From the NCBI RefSeq assembly GCF_001182745.1, contig NZ_LN868938.1, positions 3,410,001-3,474,000 of the forward strand: 64,000 nucleotides of DNA. Direction: 5' to 3'. This document shows, in pieces, positions 49,625-58,492 of the stretch. This DNA is from Nocardia farcinica (lineage in GTDB: Bacteria; Actinomycetota; Actinomycetes; Mycobacteriales; Mycobacteriaceae). The position numbers were made by a program, and so were the translations under genes. Within the stretch, counting starts at the first letter, position 1, and each line of letters begins with the position of its first letter. The notes below the pieces were generated by a model. That model saw only the letters and a program-made list of their open reading frames with translations, did not search any database and was not told where the DNA came from.

Positions 49625-50943
49625 TTGAGGAACCCTTCGTAATTTCTGTTCATCAGCTGGCTTTCGATCTGCTTCACCGTGTCCAAACCGACGCTCACCA
49701 TGATCAGTACCGCGGTGCCGCCGAACGGCAGGTTCTGGATGCCACCGGAGTTGCCGATGTCGAGGAACACGTTGGGCAGGACGGCGACGAGACCGAGGTA
49801 GATCGAGCCGGGCAGCGTGATGCGACTCAGCACGAAATTCAGGTAATCGGCGGTCGGCTTACCGGGACGATACCCGGGGATGAAGCCACCGAACTTCTTC
49901 ATCTCGTCGGCGCGTTCCTCCGGATTGAAGGTGATCGCGACGTAGAAGTAGGTGAAGAAGACGATCAGGCCGAAGTAGATCGCGATGTAGATCGGGTTGC
50001 TGGGATTGACCAGGTATTTCTGGATGATCTCCTGCCACCAGCTCGGATCGGTGGCGGTCTGCGAGCCGGTCAGCTGTGCGATCAGGTTCGGCAGGTACAG
50101 CAGGGATGAGGCGAAGATCACCGGGATGACACCGGCCTGGTTGACCTTCAGCGGGAGGTAGGTCGAGGAGCCGCCGTACATCTTGCGGCCGACCACGCGC
50201 TTGGCGTACTGCACCGGAATCCGGCGCTGGCCCTGCTCGACGAAGATGACCGCGACGATGATCAGGAACGCGGCCACGCAGACCAGCGCGAAGACCATGC
50301 CGCCGCGGCTGTCCAGGATCGCCTTGCCCTCGGTGGGGATGCGGGCGGCGATACCGGCGAAGATGAGCAGCGACATGCCGTTGCCGACACCGCGCTCGGT
50401 GATCTGCTCGCCGAACCACATCACCAGCGCCGCGCCGGCGGTCATCACCAGGACGATGATGATCATGCCGAAGATGCTGGTATCGGCCAGGATGTCCTGC
50501 TGGCAGCCCTGCAACAGCTGCCCGCGCGCGGCGAGCGCGACCAGGCCGGTGGCCTGCAGGATCGCCAGCGCGATCGACAGGTACCGGGTGTACTGCGTCA
50601 TCTTCGTCTGGCCGGATTGGCCTTCCTTGCGCAGTTCCTCGAACCGCGGGATGACGACGGTGAGCAGCTGGATGATGATGCTCGCGGTGATGTAGGGCAT
50701 GATGCCGATCGCGAAGACCGACAACTGCAGCAGCGCACCACCGGAGAAGAGGTTGATCAGCTGGTAGATGCCGGCGTTCTCACCGCCGGAGACCAGGTCC
50801 ACGCACTCCTGCACGGCCTTGTAGTCCACGCCGGGAGACGGCAACGAGGCACCGGCTCGGTACAGCGCGACCAACCCCAGCGTGAAGAGAATCTTCCGCC
50901 GTAAGTCCGGAGTCCGGAAGGCCGATACGAAGGCGGAAAGCAC
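49621..50943 (-). CDS. secY: Protein translocase subunit SecY
   Basis: A 440-residue, ten-helix membrane channel of the Sec pathway. I start it at GTG 50943 (product beginning [20 protein letters not shown] after the initiator), because CAGGAGGATCT sits just upstream and mycobacterial SecY begins at this point. An ATG 30 nt further up has no such site. Landmarks are the plug region after [12 protein letters not shown], the helix 2/3 area (ISIF-type, here [20 protein letters not shown]), and the cytosolic C5 loop with [16 protein letters not shown]. It heads secY-adk-map and is separated from rplO by a hairpin and 155 nt. Confidence 0.97.
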   Translation of the reverse strand: MLSAFVSAFRTPDLRRKILFTLGLVALYRAGASLPSPGVDYKAVQECVDLVSGGENAGIYQLINLFSGGALLQLSVFAIGIMPYITASIIIQLLTVVIPRFEELRKEGQSGQTKMTQYTRYLSIALAILQATGLVALAARGQLLQGCQQDILADTSIFGMIIIVLVMTAGAALVMWFGEQITERGVGNGMSLLIFAGIAARIPTEGKAILDSRGGMVFALVCVAAFLIIVAVIFVEQGQRRIPVQYAKRVVGRKMYGGSSTYLPLKVNQAGVIPVIFASSLLYLPNLIAQLTGSQTATDPSWWQEIIQKYLVNPSNPIYIAIYFGLIVFFTYFYVAITFNPEERADEMKKFGGFIPGYRPGKPTADYLNFVLSRITLPGSIYLGLVAVLPNVFLDIGNSGGIQNLPFGGTAVLIMVSVGLDTVKQIESQLMNRNYEGFLK

Positions 50944-51046
50944 AGATCCTCCTGGCGCGAACGACATGGTCAAGACATGGATGTTTCAGCTGAGGACGCC
51001 GAAAACCATGACGAGGCTTGGCTTGGCAGAGCTATTGAACTCTAAC

Positions 51047-51082
51047 AGTGGCACCGGACGAGGCTTCTCGTCCGGTGCCACT
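51047..51082 (-). terminator. Perfect 16-bp hairpin between rplO and secY
   Basis: The strand contains AGTGGCACCGGACGAG, loop GCTT, and its exact reverse complement. It begins 16 nt past the rplO stop. It lacks a clean U-tract (TGTTAGAGTTC follows), so it may be an attenuator or a processing and stability element instead of a full terminator. It marks a likely transcript boundary: the remaining ~100 nt before secY could hold a secY promoter, though no convincing -35/-10 pair is seen. Confidence 0.7.
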
Positions 51083-51098
51083 ACGTCAGAGCCTACCG

Positions 51099-51542
51099 TC
51101 AGGCCAGCTCGGTGACAGTGCCACCGGCCGCGGTGATCTTCTCCTTGGCGGAGCCGGTCACCTTGTCGGCGGTCACCTGGACCGCGACGCCGATCTCGCC
51201 GTCGCCGAGGACCTTCACCAGCTGGTTCTTGCGCACCGCGCCCGCGGCGACCAGCTCGGCCTTGCCGACCGTGCCGCCCTGCGGGAACAGCTCGGCGATG
51301 CGGCCCACGTTCACGACCTGGTACTCGGTGCGGAACTTGTTGGTGAAGCCCTTGAGCTTCGGCAGCCGCATGTGAATCGGCATCTGGCCACCCTCGAAGG
51401 CGGCCGGGACGTTCTTGCGCGCCTTGGTGCCCTTGGTACCACGGCCCGCGGTCTTGCCCTTGGAGCCCTCACCGCGACCCACGCGGGTCTTGTCGGTCTT
51501 GGCGCCGGGGGCGGGACGCAGGTGATGCAACTTGATGGTCAT
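51099..51542 (-). CDS. rplO: 50S ribosomal protein L15
   Basis: A 147-residue large-subunit protein needed late in 50S assembly. It starts at ATG 51542 ([20 protein letters not shown]). The N-terminal Gly/Lys-rich RNA-binding tail is [20 protein letters not shown], and [18 protein letters not shown] is the family signature. The start lies 1 nt past the rpmD stop. A frame extending five codons upstream is inside rpmD. Confidence 0.98.
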   Translation of the reverse strand: MTIKLHHLRPAPGAKTDKTRVGRGEGSKGKTAGRGTKGTKARKNVPAAFEGGQMPIHMRLPKLKGFTNKFRTEYQVVNVGRIAELFPQGGTVGKAELVAAGAVRKNQLVKVLGDGEIGVAVQVTADKVTGSAKEKITAAGGTVTELA

Positions 51543-51543
51543 G

Positions 51544-51723
51544 TCAGACCTCCTCAACGGTCACGAGGTGGCGCACGACGTTGATCAGCCCGCGGTTCTG
51601 GGGGTTGTCCTCCCGCACGACCGACTTGCGGATGCCACGCAAACCGAGCGTCCGCAGGCTGTCGCGCTGATTCTTCTTGGCGCCGATCGAGCTCTTGATC
51701 TGGGTCACCTTGAGATCTGCCAT
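51544..51723 (-). CDS. rpmD: 50S ribosomal protein L30
   Basis: A 59-residue gene between rpsE and rplO. It reads [20 protein letters not shown] at the start, then the L30 hallmark [20 protein letters not shown], and ends [10 protein letters not shown]. The rpsE stop TAA is immediately followed by this ATG (TAAATG), and the rpmD stop is 1 nt before rplO. Confidence 0.97.
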   Translation of the reverse strand: MADLKVTQIKSSIGAKKNQRDSLRTLGLRGIRKSVVREDNPQNRGLINVVRHLVTVEEV

Positions 51724-52380
51724 TTACCTGGCACCTCCAGCCGCCTGAGCGCGCGCACGCAGCATGCCCGCAGGAGCGACGTCCTCGAGCGGCAGGCCAC
51801 GGCGGGCCGCCACCTCTTCGGGGCGCTGCAGCTGCTTGAGAGCCGCAACGGTCGCGTGCACGACGTTGATGGCGTTGTCGCTGCCGAGCGACTTCGCCAG
51901 GATGTCATGGATACCGGCGCACTCCAGCACGGCGCGCGCCGCACCACCGGCGATCACACCGGTACCCGGCGAAGCCGGACGCAGCATGACCACACCGGCG
52001 GCCGCCTCACCCTGGACCGGGTGGGTGATGGTGGAGCCGATCATCGGGACGCGGAAGAAGCCCTTGCGCGCTTCCTCGACACCCTTCTGGATGGCCGCGG
52101 GAACTTCCTTGGCCTTGCCGTAGCCGACGCCGACCAGGCCGTTGCCGTCGCCGACGATCACCAGCGCGGTGAAGCTGAAGCGACGGCCGCCCTTGACGAC
52201 CTTCGACACACGGTTGATCGCGACGACGCGCTCGAGCTGGTTCTTCTCGGCCGCGTTGTCCCGACGGTCACCGCCACCGCGGCGGTCGCCGCCGCCACGA
52301 CGGTTGTCACGGCCCTCGGGGCCATTGCTGTTCTGTCCGGCGGGTCCGTTTCCGCCGTCACGCCGCTGACGTCCCGGCAT
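51724..52380 (-). CDS. rpsE: 30S ribosomal protein S5
   Basis: A 218-residue small-subunit protein with roles in decoding accuracy and subunit assembly. The S5 signature is [20 protein letters not shown] followed by [15 protein letters not shown]. The first 45 residues are a Gly/Arg/Asp-rich extension ([16 protein letters not shown]) also found in related actinobacteria, and probably disordered. The C-terminus ([16 protein letters not shown]) is slightly long. Confidence 0.98.
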   Translation of the reverse strand: MPGRQRRDGGNGPAGQNSNGPEGRDNRRGGGDRRGGGDRRDNAAEKNQLERVVAINRVSKVVKGGRRFSFTALVIVGDGNGLVGVGYGKAKEVPAAIQKGVEEARKGFFRVPMIGSTITHPVQGEAAAGVVMLRPASPGTGVIAGGAARAVLECAGIHDILAKSLGSDNAINVVHATVAALKQLQRPEEVAARRGLPLEDVAPAGMLRARAQAAGGAR

Positions 52381-52411
52381 CAGACGTTCCTTCCGTTCGC
52401 AGTCTTCATCA

Positions 52412-52819
52412 TCAGAACTTCAACCCGCCTTCACGAGCGGCATCGGCCAGCGCCGCGATGCGGCCGTGGTAGTCGTGACCACCACGGTCGAACACGACGG
52501 CCTCGACACCGGCCGCCTTGGCGCGGGCGGCGATCAGCTCGCCGACCTTCTTGCCCTTGGCGGTCTTGTCGCCCTCGACGGCCCGCACATCGGGCTCGAT
52601 CGAGGAGGCGGCGGCGATGGTCTTGCCGACCGTGTCGTCCACCAGCTGCGCGTGCAAATGCCGCGAGGAGCGGTGGACCACCAGGCGCGGACGCTCGGTG
52701 GTGCCGGCGATCTTCTTGCGCAGGCGGAAGTGGCGGCGCGCCTTCGACAGACGGCGCTGGGTGGAGACGTCCTTGCCCAGCGGAATGCGCTTGGACTTCT
52801 GGTTTTCGGTTTGCGCCAT
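52412..52819 (-). CDS. rplR: 50S ribosomal protein L18
   Basis: 135 residues from ATG 52819 ([20 protein letters not shown]). L18 binds 5S rRNA. Family landmarks are [18 protein letters not shown] and [19 protein letters not shown] near the end. The start is 2 nt after the rplF stop; a GTG two codons further up overlaps that stop and is an alternative. Confidence 0.97.
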   Translation of the reverse strand: MAQTENQKSKRIPLGKDVSTQRRLSKARRHFRLRKKIAGTTERPRLVVHRSSRHLHAQLVDDTVGKTIAAASSIEPDVRAVEGDKTAKGKKVGELIAARAKAAGVEAVVFDRGGHDYHGRIAALADAAREGGLKF

Positions 52820-52821
52820 GA

Positions 52822-53361
52822 TCACTTACCCGTCTTTCCGACCTTGCGGCGAACGACCTCGCCTGCGTAGCGGATGCCCTTGCCCTTGTACGGGTCGGGC
52901 TTGCGCAGACCGTGGATGACCGCCGAAATCTGGCCGACCTTCTGCTTGTCGATTCCGGACACGGAGAACTTGGTGGGCGATTCCACCGCGAAGGTGATGC
53001 CCTCGGGGGCCTCGACCGGCACCGGGTGGCTGTAGCCGAGCGCGAACTCCAGGTTCGAGCCCTTGGCCTGCACGCGGTAACCGACGCCGAAGATTTCCAT
53101 CTTCTTCTCGTAGCCCTTGGTGACGCCCTCGATCATGTTGGCGATCAGGGTGCGGGTCAGGCCGTGCAGCGAGCGGTTGCGGCGCTCGTCGTTGGGGCGG
53201 GCGACCTCGAGCTGGCCGTCCTCGCCACGGGTGACGGTGATCGGCTCCGCGACGGTGTGGGTCAGGGTGCCCTTGGGCCCCTTCACCGACACGTGCTGGC
53301 CGTCGATGGTGATCTCGACGCCCGACGGGACTGCGATGGGCTTCTTACCAATACGCGACAT
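52822..53361 (-). CDS. rplF: 50S ribosomal protein L6
   Basis: A 179-residue large-subunit protein near the factor-binding site. It has two repeated L6 domains; the N-terminus [20 protein letters not shown] and the C-terminal signature [20 protein letters not shown] are diagnostic. It is 14 nt downstream of rpsH and reads into rplR. Confidence 0.98.
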   Translation of the reverse strand: MSRIGKKPIAVPSGVEITIDGQHVSVKGPKGTLTHTVAEPITVTRGEDGQLEVARPNDERRNRSLHGLTRTLIANMIEGVTKGYEKKMEIFGVGYRVQAKGSNLEFALGYSHPVPVEAPEGITFAVESPTKFSVSGIDKQKVGQISAVIHGLRKPDPYKGKGIRYAGEVVRRKVGKTGK

Positions 53362-53375
53362 TTGTCCTGACTCCC

Positions 53376-53774
53376 TTACCAGACGTAAGCGAGGACTTCG
53401 CCGCCCACGCCCTGCTTGGCCGCCTGCTTGTCGGTGAGCAGACCCTGGGACGTGGAGATGATCGCCACGCCGAGGCCGCCCAGGACCTTGGGCAGGTTGG
53501 TGGATTTCGCGTACACACGCAGACCGGGCTTGGACACGCGGCGCACGCCGGCGAGGCTGCGCTCACGGCTGGGGCCGTACTTGAGGTCGACGACGAGCGT
53601 CTTGCCCACCTGGGCATCCTCGGTCCGGTAGTCGGCGATGTAGCCCTCGCGCTTGAGGATCTCGGCGATGTTCGCCTTGAGCTTCGAGTGCGGAGCCTTC
53701 ACCTGATCGTGGTACGCCGAGTTGGCGTTGCGCAGACGGGTCAGGAAGTCTGCGATCGGATCGGTCATGGTCAT
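53376..53774 (-). CDS. rpsH: 30S ribosomal protein S8
   Basis: A 132-residue small-subunit protein that binds helix 21 of 16S rRNA and, in E. coli, autoregulates the spc operon. It starts at ATG 53774 ([20 protein letters not shown]); an in-frame ATG at 53768 is possible. The C-terminal signature is [20 protein letters not shown]. In most bacteria rpsN directly precedes rpsH. Here about 8.2 kb of unrelated genes intervene and rpsH has its own promoter and a ~170-nt leader, so it heads a separate transcript. Confidence 0.98.
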   Translation of the reverse strand: MTMTDPIADFLTRLRNANSAYHDQVKAPHSKLKANIAEILKREGYIADYRTEDAQVGKTLVVDLKYGPSRERSLAGVRRVSKPGLRVYAKSTNLPKVLGGLGVAIISTSQGLLTDKQAAKQGVGGEVLAYVW

Positions 53775-53953
53775 GGTTCGACCTCGACACCTTTCTCGCT
53801 GCGGTTCCCATGCAGCACCCACGTGCTCGCGCACACGGATGGTGGGCCTACAACAATTCGGCTGGTCCGGCCGGCAGCTGCCGACCGGCGGGGTACGTAT
53901 CGCCCGGGCGCACGACACGCACGAAGGCATGGAAGTGCCCAGGCAACCGCTCT

Positions 53954-53981
53954 AGTGTAGGCAACCGGCCGACCTGGACAA
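53954..53981 (-). promoter_or_regulatory. Promoter of rpsH-rplF-rplR-rpsE-rpmD-rplO
   Basis: On the minus strand: TTGTCC (53981-53976), a 16-bp spacer and TACACT (53959-53954), followed by AGAGCGGTTGCCTGG. The rplN promoter has TACACT followed by AGACCGGTTGCCTGC. The -10 plus 14 of the next 16 positions are therefore the same. The GC-rich discriminator fits stringent (ppGpp-type) control of ribosomal promoters. The leader to rpsH is about 170 nt. Confidence 0.75.
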
Positions 53982-54012
53982 AATCGGGCCCCGCTTCGCA
54001 TCACCCGAGGTG

Positions 54013-54028
54013 GGCGGGTGGTCCCGCC
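54013..54028 (-). terminator. Short hairpin after the methyltransferase gene
   Basis: GGCGGG, loop ACCA, CCCGCC on the minus strand, 16 nt past the stop at 54044. It has a six-bp GC stem without a U-tract. It is a weak terminator candidate that would insulate the rpsH promoter. Confidence 0.35.
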
Positions 54029-54043
54029 GACACGGGCGAACGG

Positions 54044-54682
54044 TCAGGGCCGACGGCCGACGAGCAGGTGCAGGCCGACGGGTTTGCGCGGTCGCCCGAT
54101 GTGCTCGACCGTCAGACCGGCGGCGGTCAGCGCGGCCCGGAGTTCGGCGACCGGGCGCAACCGGAAACCGTGCTCGGTGAAGGGCAGCTTCGCCATGTCG
54201 GTGGGATCGCCGACCGCGACCACCGCACGCCCGCCCGGGCGCAGCACCCGCGCCAGCTCGGGGCAGGCGCGGTCGAGTTCGGGCACGAAGTAGAGGGTGT
54301 TGACCGTGATGAGCGCGTCCAGGCTGCGGTCGGGCTGCGGCAGCTCGGTGAGCGAACCCTCGCGCAGGGTCAGCCGGTCCGCCGCGATCTCGCGGGCGTA
54401 CCCCGACCGGGCGCGCGAGAGCATGTCCGGCGAGAGTTCCACACCGACCACGGAGCCGTCCGGGCCGACCCGGTCGAGCAGCATCGACAGGCCGACGCCC
54501 CCGCCGAAACCGACGTCGGCGGCGATGTCGCCAGGGCCGACCTCGGCGGCGTCCACCGCGGCCGCGATCATCGCCCGGTTGGTGCGGTTGAGCATGAGCG
54601 CCACGCCCTTGCCGAGCACCCCGTGCGGGTTGCCCAGCTGGCCGGCGACCGTACCGAGAACCTTCGTGACCAGCGACGCCAT
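54044..54682 (-). CDS. Class I SAM-dependent methyltransferase
   Basis: A 212-residue methyltransferase. Motif I is AADVGFGGGVGLSMLLDRVG, the acidic residue ending strand 2 is in GVELSPDML, and the post-motif region is ALITVNTLYFVPELDRACPE with LRPGGRAVVAVGD. The N-terminal helix (GVLGKGVALMLNRTNRAMIA) is typical of the UbiE/COQ5-like small-molecule group. The substrate is unknown. It is divergent from a second methyltransferase, sharing a 55-nt region with a MerR-type operator. Confidence 0.8.
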   Translation of the reverse strand: MASLVTKVLGTVAGQLGNPHGVLGKGVALMLNRTNRAMIAAAVDAAEVGPGDIAADVGFGGGVGLSMLLDRVGPDGSVVGVELSPDMLSRARSGYAREIAADRLTLREGSLTELPQPDRSLDALITVNTLYFVPELDRACPELARVLRPGGRAVVAVGDPTDMAKLPFTEHGFRLRPVAELRAALTAAGLTVEHIGRPRKPVGLHLLVGRRP

Positions 54683-54700
54683 CGTCCGATCGTAGCGGCC

Positions 54701-54731
54701 TTGACTTCAGGTCGACCTGAACTCGCACGCT
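54701..54731 (+). promoter_or_regulatory. MerR-type operator/promoter of the methyltransferase-merR unit
   Basis: TTGACT at 54701-54706 serves as -35. A 19-bp spacer carries the perfect palindrome TTCAGGTCGACCTGAA (54706-54721). The -10 is CACGCT (54726-54731). A long spacer with a dyad inside it is the hallmark of MerR-family promoters. The start codon at 54738 falls where transcription should begin and has no ribosome binding site, so the mRNA is probably leaderless. The regulator at 55282 is the natural candidate to bind here. Confidence 0.75.
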
Positions 54732-54737
54732 CGGTCC

Positions 54738-55271
54738 ATGAACACCTTCCTCGACCCGGCCGCGAGCACCGCCTACGACCGCCGGGCGACCCGGCTGCTC
54801 ACCCGCTTCTACGACCGCGTCGCCGCCGAGGTGGACGCGCCACCCGGCGCCCGGCTGCTGGATGTGGGGACCGGACCCGGGCGGCTGCTGGCCCGCATCG
54901 CGCGCCGCCGCCCCGACCTCGTCCTCGCCGGCGCCGACCTCTCCCCACACATGATCGAGCTCGCCACCCGACGCGCCCCGGGCGCCCGGCTGGCCGTCGC
55001 GGACGTGGCGGACCTGCCGTTTCCCGACGGCAGCCTCGACTACGTGGTCTCGACGCTGTCGATGCACGAATGGCCGGATCTGCCCGCGGCGGCGGCCGAA
55101 CTCGCGCGCGTGCTCGCCCCGGGCGGACGCCTGGTCGTCTACGACTTCCGGTTCGTCCGCACCGCACCGGCCCTGACCGCCCTGCGATCGGTGTTCGGCA
55201 CGGTCGAGCGCGCGCCGCTGTCGTGGTTCAGCCTGTTCACGCGGATCACCGCGCGCCCCGGCGGCGCCTAG
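54738..55271 (+). CDS. Class I SAM-dependent methyltransferase (MerR-linked)
   Basis: A 177-residue methyltransferase. Motif I is LLDVGTGPGRLLARIARR, then LAGADLSPHMIELA, VADVADLPFPDGSLDYVVST, and LARVLAPGGRLVVYDFRF. It is short and has no accessory domain, as in methyltransferases acting on small molecules. There is no ribosome binding site upstream of the ATG, in keeping with a leaderless transcript. The MerR gene follows 10 nt downstream, so the enzyme is probably induced by the compound that the MerR protein senses. Confidence 0.8.
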   Translation: MNTFLDPAASTAYDRRATRLLTRFYDRVAAEVDAPPGARLLDVGTGPGRLLARIARRRPDLVLAGADLSPHMIELATRRAPGARLAVADVADLPFPDGSLDYVVSTLSMHEWPDLPAAAAELARVLAPGGRLVVYDFRFVRTAPALTALRSVFGTVERAPLSWFSLFTRITARPGGA

Positions 55272-55281
55272 AGTCGGGAGA

Positions 55282-55689
55282 GTGGCGGAGTTGTCGATCG
55301 GGGAACTCGCGGCGCGCTTCGGTCTGGCGACCCATGTGCTGCGGCACTGGGAGGACGCGGGCCTGCTGACCCCGCGCCGGGACGCGGGCGGGCGGCGCCG
55401 CTACCGAGCCGACGACGTCGAGCGCGTCGGGGTCATCCTGATCGGAAAATCCGTCGGCTTCTCCCTCGACGAGATCCGCGAGCTGTTCGCCCGGGTCGCC
55501 GACCGGTCCGGCCGCCGCAGGCTGCTCCAGGCCCAGCACGCCCGGCTCACCGAGCACATCGCCCGCGCCGAGGCCGCCCGCGCCGCCATCGAACACGCCC
55601 TCGACTGCACCGCCGAGGACGTCCGCACCTGCCCGCACTTCCGCACCGCCCTCACCGCCGCCCTCCCAGCGGACCCGGGTCAGAAGTAG
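55282..55689 (+). CDS. MerR-family transcriptional regulator
   Basis: A 135-residue regulator starting at GTG 55282. The winged helix-turn-helix is LSIGELAARFGLATHVLRHW, then EDAGLLTPRRDAGGRRRYRA, followed by the dimerisation coiled coil (LLQAQHARLTEHIARAEAAR). The C-terminal segment ALDCTAEDVRTCPHF carries two cysteines, as in a common actinobacterial MerR group, but I cannot name the ligand. It is co-transcribed with the methyltransferase and probably autoregulates through the 54706-54721 palindrome. The 3' end overlaps the convergent permease gene by 10 nt. Confidence 0.88.
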   Translation: MAELSIGELAARFGLATHVLRHWEDAGLLTPRRDAGGRRRYRADDVERVGVILIGKSVGFSLDEIRELFARVADRSGRRRLLQAQHARLTEHIARAEAARAAIEHALDCTAEDVRTCPHFRTALTAALPADPGQK

Positions 55690-56963
55690 CGCACCCACAC
55701 GTACAGCCAGGCGAGCGTGGTCGACAGCGCGGTGACGACCACGCCGTACTTGGTGAACTGCCAGAACGTGATGGGATGCCCGGCGCGGCGGGCGATCCCC
55801 AGTGCGACGACGTTGGCGCCCGCCGCGACCGCCGTCCCGTTGCCGGAGAAATCCGCGCCGAACGCGAACGACCACCACAGCGCCTGCCCGGTGGCGTGGT
55901 CGGGCGCCTGCGCGACCAGTTCCTCCACCACCGGCGCCACCGTGGTGGTGTAGGGGATGTTGTCGATGAATGCGCCCGCGATGGCCGACCCGAACACCAG
56001 CGCCGCCGAGGACAGCACCGGGTCGTCTCCGAAAGCGCCGACCGCGACGGCCGCCAGCCGATCGACGACGCCGGTGTGGATCAGCCCGGCGACGATCACG
56101 AACAGGCCCATGAAGAACACCAGGGTGCCCCACTCCACCTCACGCAGCACCGTGCCGACCTCCAGGTCGGCGACCAGCAGCATCGCTCCCGCGCCGAGCA
56201 GCGCCACGATCGAGGGCGCCACGTGCACCACGGTGTGCAGCCCGAAGCCGACCACGACACCGGCGAGCACGAGCAGCGACCGGCGCAGCAGCCGCGGATC
56301 GGTGATCGCGTGTCGTTCCTCGAGCGCGAGCACGGCGGTCACGTCGGCCGCGCGGTCCCGCAGGTGCGCGCGGAACAGGAACCGCGTGAACACGACGAAC
56401 AACGCGAAGATCACCGCGACGGCGGGCGCCATGTGGATCAGGAAGTCGTTGAAGCTCAGGCCCGCCCGGCTGCCGATGATGATGTTGGGCGGATCGCCGA
56501 CCAGGGTCGCGGCGCCGCCGATGTTGGCGGCGAGCACCTCGGCGATGAGGAACGGCTGCGCGGGCAGCCGCAGCCGATCACACACCACGATGGTGACCGG
56601 TGCGATCAGCAGGATGATGGTGACGTTGTCCAGGATCGGCGAGGCGACCGCGGTGATGGTCATCAGCAGCACCATCAGCCGGAACGGATCGCCGCGAGAG
56701 CGTTTGGCGGCCCAGATCGCCAGGCAGTCGAACAATCCGGTCTGCTTCACCACGCCGACGATGATCATCATGCCCAGCAGCAGGAACACGACGTTCCAGT
56801 CGATACCCGCGTGCGGGTCGTAGAAGACCTCGTCGCCGGGGATCACCCCGGTGAGAGCCATCAGGGCCGCCGCGACGAGTACGGTCGCGACCTTGTCGAA
56901 CCGCTCGGTGGCAATGCACCAGAACGCCGCCGCGAAGATCGTCAGCGCCAGGAGTTGGTGCAT
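55680..56963 (-). CDS. ArsB/NhaD-family permease
   Basis: A 427-residue integral membrane protein with about 11-12 helices. It belongs to the ion transporter superfamily (ArsB/NhaD, SLC13-like). Landmarks are TVASPILDNVTI-type hairpin sequence (here ITAVASPILDNVTIILLIAP), ANIGGAATLVGDPPNIIIGS and FIDNIPYTTTVAPVV. These two pseudo-symmetric hairpins (SPILDNVT and DNIPYT) form the substrate site. Known members export arsenite or exchange Na+/H+. There is no arsenical regulator or reductase nearby, so the substrate is open. Confidence 0.85.
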   Translation of the reverse strand: MHQLLALTIFAAAFWCIATERFDKVATVLVAAALMALTGVIPGDEVFYDPHAGIDWNVVFLLLGMMIIVGVVKQTGLFDCLAIWAAKRSRGDPFRLMVLLMTITAVASPILDNVTIILLIAPVTIVVCDRLRLPAQPFLIAEVLAANIGGAATLVGDPPNIIIGSRAGLSFNDFLIHMAPAVAVIFALFVVFTRFLFRAHLRDRAADVTAVLALEERHAITDPRLLRRSLLVLAGVVVGFGLHTVVHVAPSIVALLGAGAMLLVADLEVGTVLREVEWGTLVFFMGLFVIVAGLIHTGVVDRLAAVAVGAFGDDPVLSSAALVFGSAIAGAFIDNIPYTTTVAPVVEELVAQAPDHATGQALWWSFAFGADFSGNGTAVAAGANVVALGIARRAGHPITFWQFTKYGVVVTALSTTLAWLYVWVRYF

Positions 56964-57025
56964 CGTCGCCTCGTCCCGGCCGGGGGCAGGTCAGTCGCCG
57001 GGATCGAGGCGGGCGCGGCGGGAGC

Positions 57026-57301
57026 TCACGCCGGATCCCGTTCGGCGAGCAGCCTGCTCATCCGTCGCTCCAACCGGGCCACGCGGTCCGGCAGCGGCGC
57101 GCTGTGCAGGAGGTCGGCCAGCTGATCGGCCTCGTCCGGCGCCAGCGTGATGGTTTGGGCCGGTTCGTCGGGCCACTGCTGGTCGTAGACGAGCAACTGC
57201 TTGTCGTCGCCGCGGGTCAGCAGGGCGAACCGGACGCCCGCGCGGGTGCGCAGGTGGTGCAGCACGCCGGTGCCCGGTACCGTCACGCGGTCGACGTCCA
57301 T
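57026..57301 (-). CDS. KhtT-like antiporter regulatory domain (N-terminal part only)
   Basis: A 91-residue protein from ATG 57301, with GGGAGGAG 7 nt upstream. It reads VTVPGTGVLHHLRTRAGVRF, then QLLVYDQQWPDEP and LAPDEADQLADLL. This matches the N-terminal domain of actinobacterial KhtT-type cation:proton antiporter regulatory subunits. Those normally continue with a TrkA_C (RCK_C) ligand-binding domain (about 160 residues in total); here the protein ends in a short coiled coil instead. The Kef-type antiporter lies 1.7 kb away on the same strand with a two-component system between them, so the pair looks split. Confidence 0.65.
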   Translation of the reverse strand: MDVDRVTVPGTGVLHHLRTRAGVRFALLTRGDDKQLLVYDQQWPDEPAQTITLAPDEADQLADLLHSAPLPDRVARLERRMSRLLAERDPA

Positions 57302-57442
57302 TCGTGAACTCCTCCCGCCGAGCCAGCCGAACCGGTGGCTCCAGTCTGGGCGGACATCCGGCCCGCCACCATCGGCGCACACACCCATTTCCCGCGGTGC
57401 CGATCCTGTAGCCGGAGGCTTGCCGGATGGGTGCCCGACCTC

Positions 57443-58492
57443 ATGGACACCCCAGGCCCCAGCGGCCACACTGGCAGGATGCAGGCTGCGGTGCGCGCGC
57501 TCGGCCGCTTCCGGCGGCACACCCGGACCCCCGCCGACACACTGTTCCGGCGGATCTTCCTGATCAACGGCCTGGTGTTCACGGTGGGCACGCTCGTGCT
57601 GGCGCTCTCCCCGGCGACGGTGTCCGCGCGGGTGCGGCTGGCCGAGATCCCGGTGCTCGTCGTCGGGCTCGCGGTGATCCTGGCCGCGAACGCGGTGTTG
57701 CTGCGCACCAGCCTCGCCCCGCTGGACACGCTGATCGCGTCCATGCGCCGGGTCGACCCGCTGCGGCGCAGCGGACGGCTCGACGCCCCCGTGCACGGTG
57801 ACCTCGCCCAGCTGATCGAGGCCTTCAACGCGATGGTGGACCGGCTGGAATCCGAGCGCACCACCGCCAGCGCCTCCGCCCTGGCGGCCCAGGAGGGCGA
57901 GCGCCGCCGCATCGCCCGCGAACTGCACGACGAGATCGGGCAGAGCCTCACCGTCGCGTTGCTGTCGATGAAGCGCGCCATCGACAAAGCGCCAGGCCCG
58001 GCGGGCGAGGAGCTGCGCGGGGCGCAGGAGACGGTGCGGGCCTGCCTGGACGAAGTGCGGGGCATCGCCCGCCGGTTGCGCCCGGACGTGCTCGACGATC
58101 TCGGCCTGGCCAGCGCGCTCAACGCCCTGTGCGCCGAGGTGGCGGCCACCGCGGGCATCGAGGTGACCCGCGAGATCGATCGAGCACTGCCCCGGCTCGG
58201 CCCGGACGTCGAGCTGGTCTGCTACCGGGTCGCGCAGGAAGCGCTGACCAACGTGGTCCGCCATGCCGTGGCCCACCGCGCCCTGCTGCGCCTGCACGCC
58301 AGCGCCGACCTGATCGAACTGCGGGTCCGCGACGACGGCCGCGGCGGAGTGACCACCGACGGCGCGGGCATCCGCGGGATGCGCGAGCGTGCCCTGCTCG
58401 TGGACGCCACACTCACCATCGACTCGCCGCCGGGCGGAGGCACCGACATCGCCCTGGCGATCCCGCGCACCGACCAAGGGAGTCGTTCATGA
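57443..58492 (+). CDS. NarX-type sensor histidine kinase
   Basis: About 349 residues from ATG 57443; ATG 57479 is the alternative. Two membrane helices (about residues 38-57 and 69-88) have almost no external loop between them, so it probably senses within the membrane. A HAMP-like linker follows. The HisKA_3 box is RRRIARELHDEIGQSLTVAL with H162, and the ATP lid includes ALTNVVRHAVAHRAL, DGRGG and GAGIRGMRERA. The response regulator gene overlaps by 4 nt (ATGA). It is divergent from the KhtT-like gene, so ion or envelope stress is a possible signal. Confidence 0.88.
   Translation: MDTPGPSGHTGRMQAAVRALGRFRRHTRTPADTLFRRIFLINGLVFTVGTLVLALSPATVSARVRLAEIPVLVVGLAVILAANAVLLRTSLAPLDTLIASMRRVDPLRRSGRLDAPVHGDLAQLIEAFNAMVDRLESERTTASASALAAQEGERRRIARELHDEIGQSLTVALLSMKRAIDKAPGPAGEELRGAQETVRACLDEVRGIARRLRPDVLDDLGLASALNALCAEVAATAGIEVTREIDRALPRLGPDVELVCYRVAQEALTNVVRHAVAHRALLRLHASADLIELRVRDDGRGGVTTDGAGIRGMRERALLVDATLTIDSPPGGGTDIALAIPRTDQGSRS

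Noticed and set aside
55776..57125. A 449-codon plus-strand frame over the permease
   Set aside because: Out-of-frame, His/Arg/Asp-rich antisense of the ArsB/NhaD gene.
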